64,000 bases of DNA, taken from the NCBI GenBank assembly GCA_944990035.1, contig CALYLX010000143.1:372001-436000 (forward strand), written 5' to 3'. The DNA is from Clitopilus passeckerianus (taxonomy: Eukaryota; Basidiomycota; Agaricomycetes; Agaricales; Entolomataceae). The position numbers and the translations under genes were made by a program. Below, piece after piece: positions 1 to 13,963 of this stretch; the first letter of the stretch is position 1; each line of letters begins with the position of its first letter. The notes under the pieces are model-generated. The model was not told the DNA's origin. It did no database searches and saw nothing but the letters and a program-made list of their open reading frames with translations.

Positions 1-195
1 CCAACATCGGTGCTCGGTACTTCGAGGCTGATATCTAGTCTATCTAGAACTCGGAGATTACCACGCATGATAGCGTGCGGTGGATGTTACATATAAAATT
101 CAAAATAATGACATATGGGAAGTTGCCTGTCAAAGAAAATGAACGTCAGAAGGCCATGCAGCTGTGCCACCTCCATAGGCCATTGTCATGTCGAA

Positions 196-3200
<3,005 letters not shown>

Positions 3201-3356
3201 GAGGGCTCGCGGAACGATTGAGGAAAAGAATCAGAGGCAATGATTGCAAATTCCAGGCGCTTGTGATGAGGCGCCGAAATGTTCAAAGTCCGACAGCCGC
3301 GTCAAACGGTGAAGAGGCCACGCTCGTTGCCGACAACGACGACAAGATTGCTGGAC
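3201..3356. promoter_or_regulatory. Shared divergent promoter region, AFG2/GPI16
   Basis: 156 bp separate the start codons of the two divergent genes, so their 5' UTRs and core promoters must share this stretch or overlap. I see no clear TATA box. Inference from gene positions only. Confidence 0.5.
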
Positions 3357-5308
3357 ATGGGACTCCACTGGAAGTACTGGCTTTGTACAGCACTCATAGC
3401 ATTCTCAACTTCAGCGAGTGCAAATCCCAAAGGGGACACTTTTGAAGAGCAACTCATCCTCAAATCGTATAGGGATGGCAAGGTTCTCTCCAGATTCACC
3501 TTTGATACCCTATTACACGATGCTCTTCCCAGACGACCTTCTAGCTTGGGCTCAGATGATAACTGTGCGTATGCGCTGGTTTCTCTTACTTCTTTTACTG
3601 CCATCCTTAACAGCAAATCCAGCACAACACTATACCCTCTTCCCGTTGGCTTTAGGACAGATACTACGTGAATACGCTGTCACCGAACTTCACCTCACGT
3701 TGAATGCTGGCAAATGGAATTACGACCGGTGGGGCCTACCTGAAGAAGTCGGCGTTAGCCCAGGTGCCGAGCTGTTAGCTTGGATTGGGGACGGCGCTGA
3801 GCAAAGGTACCTGTTACGCACGTCTCGCCACTGTTTTGCCACTAACCGGACCCATTATAGTATTGACGAGCGGTGGACAGGCCTCCGGAATGCCCTTGCT
3901 GGCCTGTTTTGCGCTTCCCTTGGTTCCTTGGACGCCCAGCGGACCACATCACCATCGACTTCGTTTCCTCCTGAAGGGGATTTACCCGACTGGGGTAGCC
4001 CCCACCATGTTCGACATGCGTCCCTACCCTCTGAACATGTCTGTACCGAGAATCTGACGCCGTTCCTCAAACTTCTCCCATGTAAATCATCGTCCGGAAT
4101 AGCCAGCCTACTGAATCCACACCGATTGTTTGACGCCGATTGGCACGGTATGGGCATTCATGTGCTGTGGCTTAAGGAGCAAGGTATCAAAGTGAGGCTC
4201 ACCTTTCAGTCGGTTTCTGATCCTGTCCGTACCTCAATGGGTCGGAAGCAAGGTCCGTCACTCCGACCTTGATTGTCTGCATCCAAATTAATCCCTATTC
4301 ATTTCCCTAGACTGGTCGTTTCGGTCTCTGTTTGATCGCGCCATCGACCGCAACTGCCCAGTCGCTCAGTTCAGTCATGTCGATGTTGAGCTACCGGGAA
4401 CTGGGTCCTACACTGTCCTCCCGGAACCGACTAGCGTGGCATCGGGTATCGCATCCTTCGACGTCAAAGCTCGTTCGTATCTACTCTGCCCTTTCCCTGC
4501 CCATGTCTAATTCATTATCTAACAGTCGAGAAGCCCCTGGATGTTAGCCTCCATCGCCGTGATGACTTCCATTATCGTCAGTGCTTCATCGATCCAGTAC
4601 ACCCTCTATCTCACCTCGTTCATACAGCTTCCGACTTTGATGCCTCTATCAGTCCCATCTCCTTCCTCCGCACTCTTCAAGGATCCAGCCAGGCTCGCGG
4701 CCACCTAAGCCTGATGATCCGAAACCACCTCGACTCCCCTCTTAGCCTCCGTTATCTCGAGACGATGCCTTGGCTCATCCAGTTCTATCTTCATTCATTA
4801 CGGCTCGAAGTCAACAGGATCCCAAAGGGTCTGTTAGTATGCCCTTCTTGACCCTGCACGTTGCTCATGATCCGCATTCTATCACGTAGATGACGCAATA
4901 TCGAATGTCACCTATATTCCTGCAGTGCCTCACGCCAGCCCAGCGACCTTCGAATGCATCCTTACCCTTCCCCCCCAAGGAAGATTGCATTTGAAGATGG
5001 ACGTCACCAAATCGTTCCTCCGCTACACGGAACACCCGCCAGACGCACAGCGGGGGTGGGATCTGCCCCCGGCTATCCTCACCCCAATCAGAGTAGGCCA
5101 TACCTCTTCCCTCGGTGAATATGTAGAAAAGCGTATATACACTCCGGCTCTCCTCGTCGATTTGGCGACACCGGATTTCAGCATGCCATACAACGTGATT
5201 ATCTTCACTTGTTCTTTGGTCGCGTTTCTCTTTGGCAGCGTTTTCAACCTCCTAACTAGGAAGTTTGTGGTCGTAAAATTGGATAATAGAAGGCAAGCTG
5301 CCAATTAA
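3357..5308 (+). CDS. GPI16: GPI transamidase subunit Gpi16/PIG-T
   Basis: Subunit of the ER-membrane GPI transamidase that cleaves the C-terminal signal of precursor proteins and attaches the GPI anchor; in the family it is disulfide-linked to the catalytic Gpi8. The ATG at 3357 gives a hydrophobic signal peptide (MGLHWKYWLCTALIAF...) followed by FEEQLILKSYRDGKVLSRF. Later exons carry the family signature ELHLTLNAGKWNYDRWG, then LFCASLGSLD and TENLTPFLKLLPC, DADWHGMGIHV, and WSFRSLFDR...CPVAQ. The last exon (from about 4900) ends with one membrane segment, NVIIFTCSLVAFLFGSVFNLL, and a short basic cytosolic tail, as expected for a type I ER protein. About five introns; the frame is open throughout. 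Confidence 0.9.
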
Positions 5309-6538
5309 TGAACGCACATGCAATGTACTTCTATCTAAGATACGTTATTCTGATCGAAGTGGAGCTAGACTCTCAATTTTTTTTGAATGGCTCCCTTAGG
5401 CTCCCTCACCGGCGTAAAGTGTGCGTATTCTATCTTAAAATTCCTAGAGATTCCCGGGATGGCGACTCGGATGTGAAATATTAAATCATCACTCTTCTCT
5501 CGTACCTTCCACTCTGGAGAGGATGATAAGGATTGCTTTTACTTCCTTTTCCGACATCGCGGTTAGCATCCATGCTGTACGCCACTTCTTTCCCGTCCAA
5601 TGATATCTAGCAAACCAGCTGTACATGGGAACACATGCCGACACTCAGTACGGTGTTGCTGCTCACGTGCGTGGTGCTCGCCAACTGCAGGCGTGCACCT
5701 GCCCCATCGATTCCCGTGAGGAATCCCAATAACTTGGGGCCCGAGGTCAATTACCCAGACATGCCTGGGATTTCTTCGTTATCATTTCTAGGCCCTCAAA
5801 AGTCTGGTACAGCACAGCGCTAACGTTGCCTAATTTCTCCGTTATCGCAACACGGCGAGTTTCATTGATTTTAATCGCGATCCCGCTGTACGATCGCCTT
5901 TCGGCTTGTGCAAAGCATAGTCATAAAAACTGGCTACTCGGAGATACTATTGACCATTCGTGGCCTGCAGCATTGCGTCGGCTTGGCATTAAGGTTTGGG
6001 AGGTCACCTCCTAGGGTGCTGCAGACAAGCGATACTCGATGGAGATCAGATACCTCTTTTGGATCACATGAGGTTGGTGGCAAATCAATCGCCATAAACA
6101 TCGGAACGGAGAGTCGAGGAAACGTTTGCTCATGTGGCATACTCGGCATGTAAAGAGCCCAGCCGTGCCTACTGATGGCACTTAGTCGCAAGTTGAATGT
6201 TGAGTCACCGCATGTTACACATTTTGAGATTAGTAGAAAGTAGATAAATAGTGGACCCGCTCTCCCATGAAGTACTCCAACGCATTGCCGATATTCCCCT
6301 CCGTCTGTCTGCCTGAGACAACTCGACAGTCGTATCCCCGTACACGCTCACATCTCGTAACATGTGTCGAAGGCTAGCGTGGGTCTATTTATACCCCTTG
6401 ACAGGAGCTTCTTATTGAGGATTTTCTTCCAGTGAAGGAACACGATGGGCTCGCTGTGGTGTACGTTCTCAGTCTCTTTCTTGAATCTTTCTGCATTTGT
6501 TCAACTTGGGCTGCCTTCTTTAGCACTTTCAACGCCAC
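5309..6538. other. Intergenic stretch with one weak secreted ORF
   Basis: No conserved gene is visible. The only suggestive reading frame is 5635-5823 on the plus strand, 62 codons from a real ATG, beginning MPTLSTVLLLTCVVLANC, which looks like a signal peptide with a predicted cut after it; the mature part is proline-rich and has no cysteine pattern. It could be a small secreted protein or chance. No repeat or RNA gene was seen. Confidence 0.25.
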
Positions 6539-6794
6539 ATGGTTCTCGCCATCATGGACTGTAACTCTCATCGGTGCGAAAAGAGCTACTTGCATCCCAG
6601 GGAATGCCGTTCGCCAAACTGCAGATGTATTAACGTTCGTCTTTTACATACGCTACATTTCAACAAAGGCTAATTCATTTGCGAATCCACAGGTGTACGG
6701 CGACGAGATACAAAAAGACATTGATCGCGTGGACGACTTTTGCTGGGCCTGCAAGTCTGCACAAGAGCGAGCTGCTCGCAACAAAACCTTCTGA
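6539..6794 (+). CDS. Small Cys/His-rich hypothetical protein
   Basis: Not recognised. Two exons joined over a canonical intron of about 57 bases (GTTCGT...CCACAG, starting near 6636) give a 65-residue protein. Exon 1 reads [18 protein letters not shown] then RSPNCRCIN; exon 2 reads [20 protein letters not shown] then a basic tail ending RNKTF. The spacing C-x4-C-x6-H-x2-C-x4-C-x-C and a final C-x2-C suggests a small zinc-binding fold, which several short fungal proteins show, but this is inference. An in-frame stop lies 18 bases before the ATG, so this start is the first available one. Without the splice neither exon has a meaningful frame. Could be noise. Confidence 0.35.
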
Positions 6795-6885
6795 ATCCCC
6801 GGCGAACCATCTCTGCATCAAACTCACATTCTGTACCAACAATACCGCATTGTATCTGTAGCATACCCTACCCATACCCATAATA

Positions 6886-7354
6886 TTAATATTTTGTATT
6901 AATTACGATTGGAGATATTATTTTTGTGCCTTGAATAGTGACGCCTGCTAATGACGCTCGCATTTGTCTGCTGACATGAGCGATCTGCGTTCCCTTTCCC
7001 TCCAGTACCGGAGGCTGCTTCGAGGTGATCACATTTGCCTCATTTTCAGGGAATTGAGGGCAGCCGGGATCCACCTGACCTTTCATTCTGACTGTCAATT
7101 CTAGAACGATTCACCATCATGGCCTGGTACGAGATGAGAGCCGATCTGTGGGCGCCAGACTTCCAGTTCGTCGTCCGCATGGACAGAGACTGATCGCGGG
7201 TAGCTTTTATTGCCCATTCTGCGATATCGAGATGCTCAATAACGTTATGAAAGCGACGTATTGACGATTTATTGCCGCAGACCGCAGTCGGAATACTAGG
7301 CCAAGAAGAAAGTTCAGGTCGCCGCGGCGAGCTCACAAAACTCCTTGGTCGCAT
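6886..7354 (-). other. Uncertain minus-strand reading frames
   Basis: An ATG at 7352-7354 opens a frame of about 85 codons (MRPRSFVSSPRRPEL...) with arginine-rich, mitochondrial-presequence-like start, and an offset frame continues to 6886 (...VDPGCPQFPENEANVITSK...). The two could be exons of one gene divergent from ATP17, but no convincing splice pair joins them and I recognise no domain. Confidence 0.2.
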
Positions 7355-7547
7355 TCATTTGCCTTTCGTCGTTGGTTGGAGCAGGCCCGACTGGTCCGGA
7401 CAGCCGTCCGCGAGTTCAAGCGGGGTATGTTTGGGTATATTTGCTTCAAATGCCAAAGGGCTTGTTTCCAAGCTTGGCACAAACAAACTGCAAATTCTCC
7501 GACCCACCCCGAACGCCAGCCAGAACATTCAACTCAACTTCATCACC

Positions 7548-7999
7548 ATGCAGGCCACTCTCGTTCGTCGTCAGCTCTCCACCCTTGTTCCCCCTAAGAT
7601 TGCTACCCCCAATGTCGTCGTAAGTAAGGGCATTTTGACAATTGATTGACATCTCAGTCTTTTTGGTCATAGTCTGGCGGTTCGGGTGCAGGCCTCGGTC
7701 CTCTCGTGGACTTCTACTCCAAGCTTCCCAAGGGACAGGCCACTGCAAGAGTTTCCGGCATAAAAGGTCGCTACTTCTCTGGCGCCAACGCATCGGGCAA
7801 GCCCATCGTTGCTCTCATTGTCGGGCTGTTCGCAATTGGTTATACCCTGGATTACAACAGTGCGTCTACTTCCTTATTATGTTTCAAACATATACTCACC
7901 CACTCTTTTCAGTGCACTTGAGTATGTATTCATATCTCCGCGCCTCCAGTATCTCCGCTTACACTGCTCCCAGAACACCACAAGAACCACGCGCACTAA
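7548..7999 (+). CDS. ATP17: Mitochondrial ATP synthase subunit f (Atp17)
   Basis: Small membrane subunit of the F1Fo-ATP synthase in the inner mitochondrial membrane, needed for Fo assembly and dimer rows. Four exons: 7548-7619, 7673-7859, 7913-7921 and 7974-7999, total 97 codons plus stop. Exon 1 encodes a cleavable-looking presequence rich in Arg, Ser and Thr (MQATLVRRQLSTLVPPK). Exon 2 holds LVDFYSKLPKGQATARV, RYFSGANASGKPIV and one membrane helix, VALIVGLFAIGYTLDYN. Exon 3 is only 9 bases long (TGCACTTGA) and supplies the middle of MHLKHHKNHAH, the conserved His-rich end. All four introns edges are GT-AG and the phases fit exactly. Confidence 0.9.
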
Positions 8000-9249
8000 G
8001 CTGCACCCGTACTCCATTCTATAGAGTCTTCCATGTCGAGTTTTCAATAATACACCTGCTGCACCACGCTACAACTGTCGCCTTAATTTCCTGTGTGAAC
8101 CGTGGGGACCTTGGCGCGCCTTGACCGTAAAAGTAGGTCACGACACCTGCCCTGTTTGGTCAACATCCTTTGGTGGAGAATGTGGCCCAAGGCTTTACCT
8201 CTCATTCTATATATCATCGGACGGGAGGCGCCGTGGTCCGAGTGATTTGGTCACCTGCTGGATGCCCAGGATTGACGTGCTGCCCCTTGGGATCTCGAAC
8301 ATCTCGACATTTGAATACGAGGCAGCCAGTGGTCCCTAAGATTTGCGACAAGGTTCAGCTTCCGACCACTTAAGGTTTTTCGAAACCAACAGAGCGCGGA
8401 ACTTGCCAAACGCGCAAGTCCGAAAGCACTGGACAGCCCGGATGTAAAGGCCTGCACGCATTGAGCGTCTGACAGGGGTTCTCAGCAGCATCTTCAGTTC
8501 ATTTCCTGTATTTCCGGTCCTGTGAGGTCCTGTGGTCCTGGAAAGTGATTATCGACATCGATTCATAGATGGTCTGGCATGAATTCGCTGAGCAACCCAC
8601 ACGTTCCCGTGTCACCCGGATTCCAAAAGAAACCAAAATGCCGAAGCAGGTCAGACGACCTGTATTTCGAGTGGTTTCATGCCACGAGCGTTTGCTGAAT
8701 GACCTCTTTCCCTCCGTTGATAGATGCACCCATATTTCGATTGTATAGAGGATGTGAAGCCGGTCGCGGCAGCGCGGGATACTCTCACAAGCATGCTGGG
8801 TAAACCATGCTATATCGAGGCTGCCCTATGCCACTAAGATCCGTTTTTGTTGGGAGCAAAACATTGCGGTTCTTTGCCCAGCACAGGGCAATCCCTTTCG
8901 ATGCTAACTCCATGATTTAGGGTGCAGATGCTACGCCTCGTTCAATAACCGAGTTCCGGGCTGACGTCTGGCAACTAGCTTGAGTGGTGCTACATGACCT
9001 GCTTGAGATCACGATCGAGGATGCATCTTGGGAGTGTCCCGAACATCTTTTCGATCATCACAGTACGAAGGTTTCCGGATGTGCGGGGAAGGCGTTCCCC
9101 CCGTGGCGTTGAATGAGAACTCTGCGTTTGTGGTGTGAATCACGGCGTTAGAATCATTTTAGTTGCAGAAATTGGCATTCTAAATGAAGGAACCTGTCGA
9201 ATAACCGTATATGCATGTTATATCTGGGCGATCTCATGAAAGCAATCTT
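8000..9249. other. Gene-poor interval between ATP17 and RCE1
   Basis: Only short unrelated frames with no domain, signal peptide or plausible splice chain on either strand. The first 100 bases will be the ATP17 3' UTR, and the last part the RCE1 3' UTR. Nothing else is supported. Confidence 0.4.
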
Positions 9250-10431
9250 TTAACGAAGCCAAAACAGGCTGGTTTCAACTTTCGTCCACGCGCCCATGGT
9301 GTAAATATAGCCTGCGATTCCTAATGCGTATGCGAGGAATATAACTAGAATACCAAGAGTTCATTAGCTGCTTTCCGGCACTTTGCGAGGGTCACATACA
9401 ATGCTTTTGTTTCGGGAACACGCGAATTTCCCAACTTAAGGCCGGCAAGCCCATGAAATTACAGAACATGTGTGCAGTGATGGGAGGGTATATGGATCCA
9501 GTTCGCAAAAACAAATAGGAGCAATGAAACCCAAAAAGCGTCGTGTACGCGAATTGAAACGCTGGTCAGGCCATTTAGTGGAAGAAGTTGATGCATTGCA
9601 ACGCTGAACACGTACAGCTGATGAGTATCGCTCGCTTCGCGGCAGCTACTGTTCGTCCGTATGTATTCCATGTCTCCCATGCATGGTGCACGTGTGCTAT
9701 TCCGACAGGGTCATGAGTACGATGCCGACAGCACTTGGTATGGACTTACGCACCAAGTCCGAAAGAAAGCGGGGCAAGGAAGATCATGTTCTTTTGGGAC
9801 AAACCAGCTAGGTGGTAAACGGCGAGAACACATGCTCGGAAAACGAGTTCCTCAGTGATGGGACCAGCGAAGTAATTCCGCAAGCCCTGCCAGGAGAACA
9901 ACTTCTGCATGACATCCTCGTCAAACGACCATCGCCTCTGCATGGGCAGGTATCCGCCAAGGTAGTATGCATATAAAGGACCGAGGTAGAGAACTGGAGT
10001 CACTAAGTGAGGCAACAATGAATTGATTGTCAAACTTGGACGCAAGCCGAGGTGCGTTAGCGTTGCACCGAGCGCCACGCCTGCATTCTCCAATAAATGA
10101 CTTCATCAAAACAAGTTCAGAACTATTAAGAAAATGAGGCGCTTACTGGGGAGTTGAGCTCCACACCGTCATTGAACAGAGTAAACACAAAGAACGAGCA
10201 TAACGCCGTTGCAATGCTGACAGCCAGAATACGTGCCCGTATCACGTCCGGATGATCCCTTGAGCGAGGTTCGTCGGCTCCAGGGGAGCCTTGCACAGAA
10301 GAGACTTTTCCAAAAGAAACACGCGTGTTCTTCGAGATGTATATGGACCCTACGTAGCAAGAAGCAAATAGAATGGTGATAGCATGGCCTGATGTGGTAG
10401 AAAGGACAGGGTTCGTTGGAATGAGCGGCAT
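9250..10431 (-). CDS. RCE1: CAAX prenyl protease 2 (Rce1)
   Basis: Integral ER-membrane endopeptidase that removes the last three residues of prenylated CAAX proteins such as Ras and a-factor. ATG at 10429-10431, stop at 9250-9252. Exon 1 ends ...[12 protein letters not shown]. The next exon has [19 protein letters not shown], containing the catalytic Glu-Glu-x-x-x-Arg. The following exon starts [10 protein letters not shown], supplying the first conserved His of the F-x3-H motif, and the next has [11 protein letters not shown], the H-x3-N motif. The final exon ends in a membrane helix and FWLR. Many hydrophobic segments, as expected for the ABI family. The junction between exons 1 and 2 (around 10095-10140) did not resolve to a clean phase by eye; the rest is clear. 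Confidence 0.88.
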
Positions 10432-11097
10432 ATGTGAGCCGAGCTCTGCCTATGGAGGCTTCACCGACTTTTAGTATGTATCGAGGCCCTCTGCACAACC
10501 CAGAGACCAGAGCGTCCAGCGGCGGTGGTGGCAATTGTCAAGCCGAGAATCGTTGTGACAGGGACGCGCAGATCACGTTTCTGCGTGACGCGAATTAAAA
10601 ACGTGACATAAAAGTATTTAAAACGCGTCGACGCGTCGATTCAAGTTCCCTTGCTTCGCTTTCACTTACCAGCTTTTCCCCGCGCCGAAGGGCCAGGCTG
10701 ACATCGCTGGTGAGAGAAGTCGCCCGTGTTCTCTAAAAGAGAAGGTGTTTAACATCCCGAGCTTGAACCTGACATGGCTACTAGCGGCTTGAACTATTGC
10801 CAGTGATAGGTGGCCCGCGAGATTTAAGAACTCAGTACCACCTGTGGAATTGGATGCCAGATTTGCCATTTTTATGAATATGTCTGTATTCTAAGAGATT
10901 AGAAACGTGCTTCAAACGCGATAAATGAGGCGCTATAAACCATTCTGCATCGATTCGGGAACTTTTCTTGGCCAAGAAACGAATGCCTGTCCTTTTTCTT
11001 GGTGTCGAGACGGTAGCGGCTCCTGATAGTCTATGTCCACTGAGCGTAGTCCTTGTTCCGCTCCCTTCACAACCGGAGCTGGTCTATGACCAAAGGC
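10432..11097. other. Interval upstream of RCE1 with weak ORF
   Basis: Contains a 67-codon minus-strand frame at 10666-10869 with a true ATG (MANLASNSTGGTEF...), no recognisable domain, and the paired ACGCGT sites listed separately. Probably RCE1 promoter plus the 3' region of the neighbouring MYND gene. Confidence 0.25.
10623..10636. promoter_or_regulatory. Paired ACGCGT (MCB-like) sites upstream of RCE1
   Basis: ACGCGT occurs at 10623-10628 and again at 10631-10636, about 190 bp upstream of the RCE1 start codon. ACGCGT is the core of the site bound by the fungal G1/S factor MBF (Mbp1-Swi6). Function here is inference. Confidence 0.35.
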
Positions 11098-12252
11098 CTA
11101 ATACTCCGTTTTGAAGCAATGATCTTTGTGCCCGATCGCTGGCAAACTCCAATGCATTTTCTGATGTTCGGGCGAGCACTGGATCACATGCTAGTTAGAT
11201 GTAAACCCACTTCAGAACTGTTCATCAGTACTCACATATCTTACTGTTTGACACCTCGAGCACATTTTCAGCTCCCCCGACTTCCCACACCCCGCCATCG
11301 CACACTCATCCCATCCCTTCATCTTCCGCCTAACCATTCGAACACCCTTCTCAAACTTCTTATCCCCACTCAGTATGGCAGCATTCCTCCCCGCGACCTC
11401 GCCTAGGAAGTCGTTATAATACCTCCGTGCCCATTTATTCAACCACGGCACCAGCTGTCTCCGTGTTGACACAGGAACAATCGATTCTTGCTCCGTGTTT
11501 AAGTCCTTGATATACGCTGCGAGGAGCGTTGAGAGTAGCTGGAGGATCGTCCCGGCCGTATCATGAAAATAATCGTCGGGTCGGTCCTTCGGAATTGGCT
11601 TCTGACCAGTCATATACGCATCCCATTCCGGGGCAATATCCAGGAATCGTTCTACAAACACTCTCGTGAAGACCTTGTTGCTCGACGCGATAGGTTTGTT
11701 TGATCGAAGGTACTTGAAGAAATAAGGCGAGTGTTGGATTCCAACGAGCATATCAAAATACGCATTGTTGATCAACATTTCTTTGCGCCATTCCGGTTTT
11801 GGTGCAGGAGGTGGGTTCAGGAATTTAGAGATGGTAGCCGGGAGATAGAGAGCGCTGAAACGGGACCAGATGATTTCTTGCTGGGGCTCTGGAAATCGAC
11901 TATTGCAGTGTTTCTGAGAGATTTACATAGTGAGACCATGATGCGAGACCCCAGTTCGGATTTCCTCACTCACATTGAATGTAATCGTACTCATTCGTTC
12001 CAGCTCATCGCGAGGGTATGCATAGTCAGGAATGGACGATCGCTTTAATCCTATATATGGGGGCCAGTGAGGTGGTTACAATGGACGAAGATATCAGAGA
12101 CTGAGTACTGATCGACCGTCCATGCACTTACCTAGGGCAACAGCGAAATCTTCTGACCACAGAGGACCTAAGCTCATGGGGGGAAGGGATTCAGGTGGAT
12201 ATTGTGATGCTGCCCTCTCATTCGCTTGGAGAGCCAGCGCGACGCTGTCCAT
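11098..12252 (-). CDS. MYND zinc-finger family protein, copy A
   Basis: Member of the locally expanded MYND family. Four exons. Exon 1 starts at ATG 12250-12252 and gives MDSVALALQANERAASQY...PPMSLGPLWSEDFAVALG. Exon 2 gives LKRSSIPDYAYPRDELERM. Exon 3, after acceptor CTCAG, carries the conserved helical core (NNAYFDM...HSPYFFKYLRSNKP...ERFLDIAPEWDAYM) and the first half of the finger (DECAMAGCGKSGELKMCSRC). Exon 4 completes the finger and the tail (CSPEHQKMHWSLPAIGHKDH, then CFKTEY). Zinc ligands are C, C, C-x2-C, C, H, H, C, with His replacing one usual Cys. About 335 residues, intact. Head-to-head with copy B, 298 bp apart. MYND fingers usually bind proline-rich partner peptides; the role of this family is unknown. 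Confidence 0.8.
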
Positions 12253-12550
12253 ACTGACTAGGACGGTGATTCGGTGAGAGTGCTAAGACGTAAAAATGGA
12301 ACGGATAATTCCGGTCACGGTAATTAACCTTGAACGCGAACTTCATCGATTCATCGTTCGATGCCCTTGCTCAAAAAATCTTTGGATCTTTGTCATATGG
12401 AATAACACGGCGATATGCTAAAGGAACGCAAACGTTCGCACCCCTATCAGCACTATGATTATCTATGCCATTAGCCACAATTACCGGAACTATCCGCCAG
12501 TTGCCTGGAGCGTCCAGCCACGACCCTTCGACTCTTAGCACTCGGTCACT
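12253..12550. promoter_or_regulatory. Shared divergent promoter of MYND copies A and B
   Basis: 298 bp lie between the two start codons of the head-to-head paralogues. No strong TATA box is evident. A bidirectional promoter is inferred from arrangement only. Confidence 0.4.
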
Positions 12551-13695
12551 ATGGCTAACATCGAACTCATTCATCAAATCAATGCTGCAGGAGAGCTACA
12601 AAATCCTCCTAAATCTCTTCCCGACATGAACCTAGGCTTGCTGTCTGCAGAGGATTTCGCGGTTGCCCTCGGTACGTCTAACTTAAATTCGAATTGTTCG
12701 AACTGCTCAATTAATCGCATCTTCTACCACTGTTACCGCCACAACAGGTTTGAAGCAGTCCTCCATTCCAGACTTTGCTTACCCTCGCGACGAGCTGATA
12801 CGGATGAACAGAGTTGTATTTGCTGTGAGTGATCAGAATCGACTCTGAAAGGATGAGCATGAGGTTATGGCATCATGAATTCATCACATCTCACGGAAAC
12901 ACTGTAACAGTCGGTTCCCAGCGCCCCAACAGAATCTCGTCTGGTCCCGCTTCTGCGCTCTCTACCTCCCAGCCACGATCTCAAAATTCATCAACCCACC
13001 ACCCGCCCCGATACCCGAGTGGACCAGGGAAATGCTAGTCAACAATGCGTATTTGGATGTGATTGCTGAAGTCCAAAGCTCGCCTTATTTCTGGAAATAT
13101 CTTCGATCCAATAAGCCCGCTGCTGCAGATAACAAGCTCTTCGCTAAGGTGTTTACAGACCGCCTTTTGACTGTTATTCCGATTTGGGATGTCTGCATAA
13201 CCAGTCAGCATCGACCAGAGTATATCATTGATACGGCGAAGTCAATGTTACTGGTGCTCGCCACGCTACTCACGGCGTATCTCAAGAACGAAGACCAAAG
13301 ACTTGTTCTGTCTATGTCGACTCGGGAAGAGCTTGTTCCTTGGCTAACCAAGATGGCGCAGAGGTACAAAGGGGAGTTTCTGGGTGAAGTAGCGGAGAGG
13401 AGCTTGGGGATAATTACCGGAGATAAGGAGATTGGGAAGACAGCGAGGGCGGTCAGGCGGAGGAGGAAAGGATGGGAGGAATGTGCGATGCAGGGATGTA
13501 AGAACGCAGAGCGGCTTAAAACATGTGCGAGGTGTCAGACGGTGAGATATGTGAGTCCCAACCAAGGGTTCTGGGATGCTTGTGAATCTAACTAGAATTT
13601 TCCAGTGTTCTCCCGAACATCAGAGGGAGCATTGGAGTTTGCAGGAGGTGGGGCATAAGGCCGCTGAGAATCATTGCTTCCAAACGGAATATTAG
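12551..13695 (+). CDS. MYND zinc-finger family protein, copy B (splice site damaged)
   Basis: Same four-exon plan as copy A. Exon 1 gives MANIELIHQINAAGELQN...LLSAEDFAVALG; exon 2 gives LKQSSIPDFAYPRDELIRM; exon 3 has NNAYLDVIAEVQSSPYFWKY and the first finger half (ECAMQGCKNAERLKTCARC); exon 4 gives CSPEHQREHWSLQEVGHKAA, then ENHCFQTEY. Two oddities. The acceptor before exon 3, AG in every other copy, reads CACGG here, and an in-frame TGA at 12876-12878 prevents use of any upstream AG. The last finger pair is H-x6-C instead of H-x3-C because of a 9-base insertion. The long exon 3 frame is still open from an ATG at 13032, so a shorter protein is possible. The only copy on the plus strand. Confidence 0.65.
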
Positions 13696-13963
13696 GTCTC
13701 TGATGGAGCGCCTCTGCTCTGTTCCAACAAAGTGTTCCGAGTACACTAGTCATAATTATTTCTGGATACCAAATGACTATCCGGAGGTGCCGCTCCGTGT
13801 GGACCGGTGTGGTGTATCTCTCTTCTTCTGAAACTTCGCATTCCGTGTTATTTCTTCGAGCTCAATTATCTTCCCGCCTACCATTCCCACTGGTGCTGTC
13901 TCCTTGCGTAACCTGCCAACTTTGTGCCTCTTCGGAAACGGGTACAAGGCTTGGAGCTGCAAT

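Noticed and set aside
10093..10109. Starts for the middle RCE1 exon appearing as Met codons
   Set aside because: The codons are TTG, and the segment is an internal exon, so they are not translation starts.
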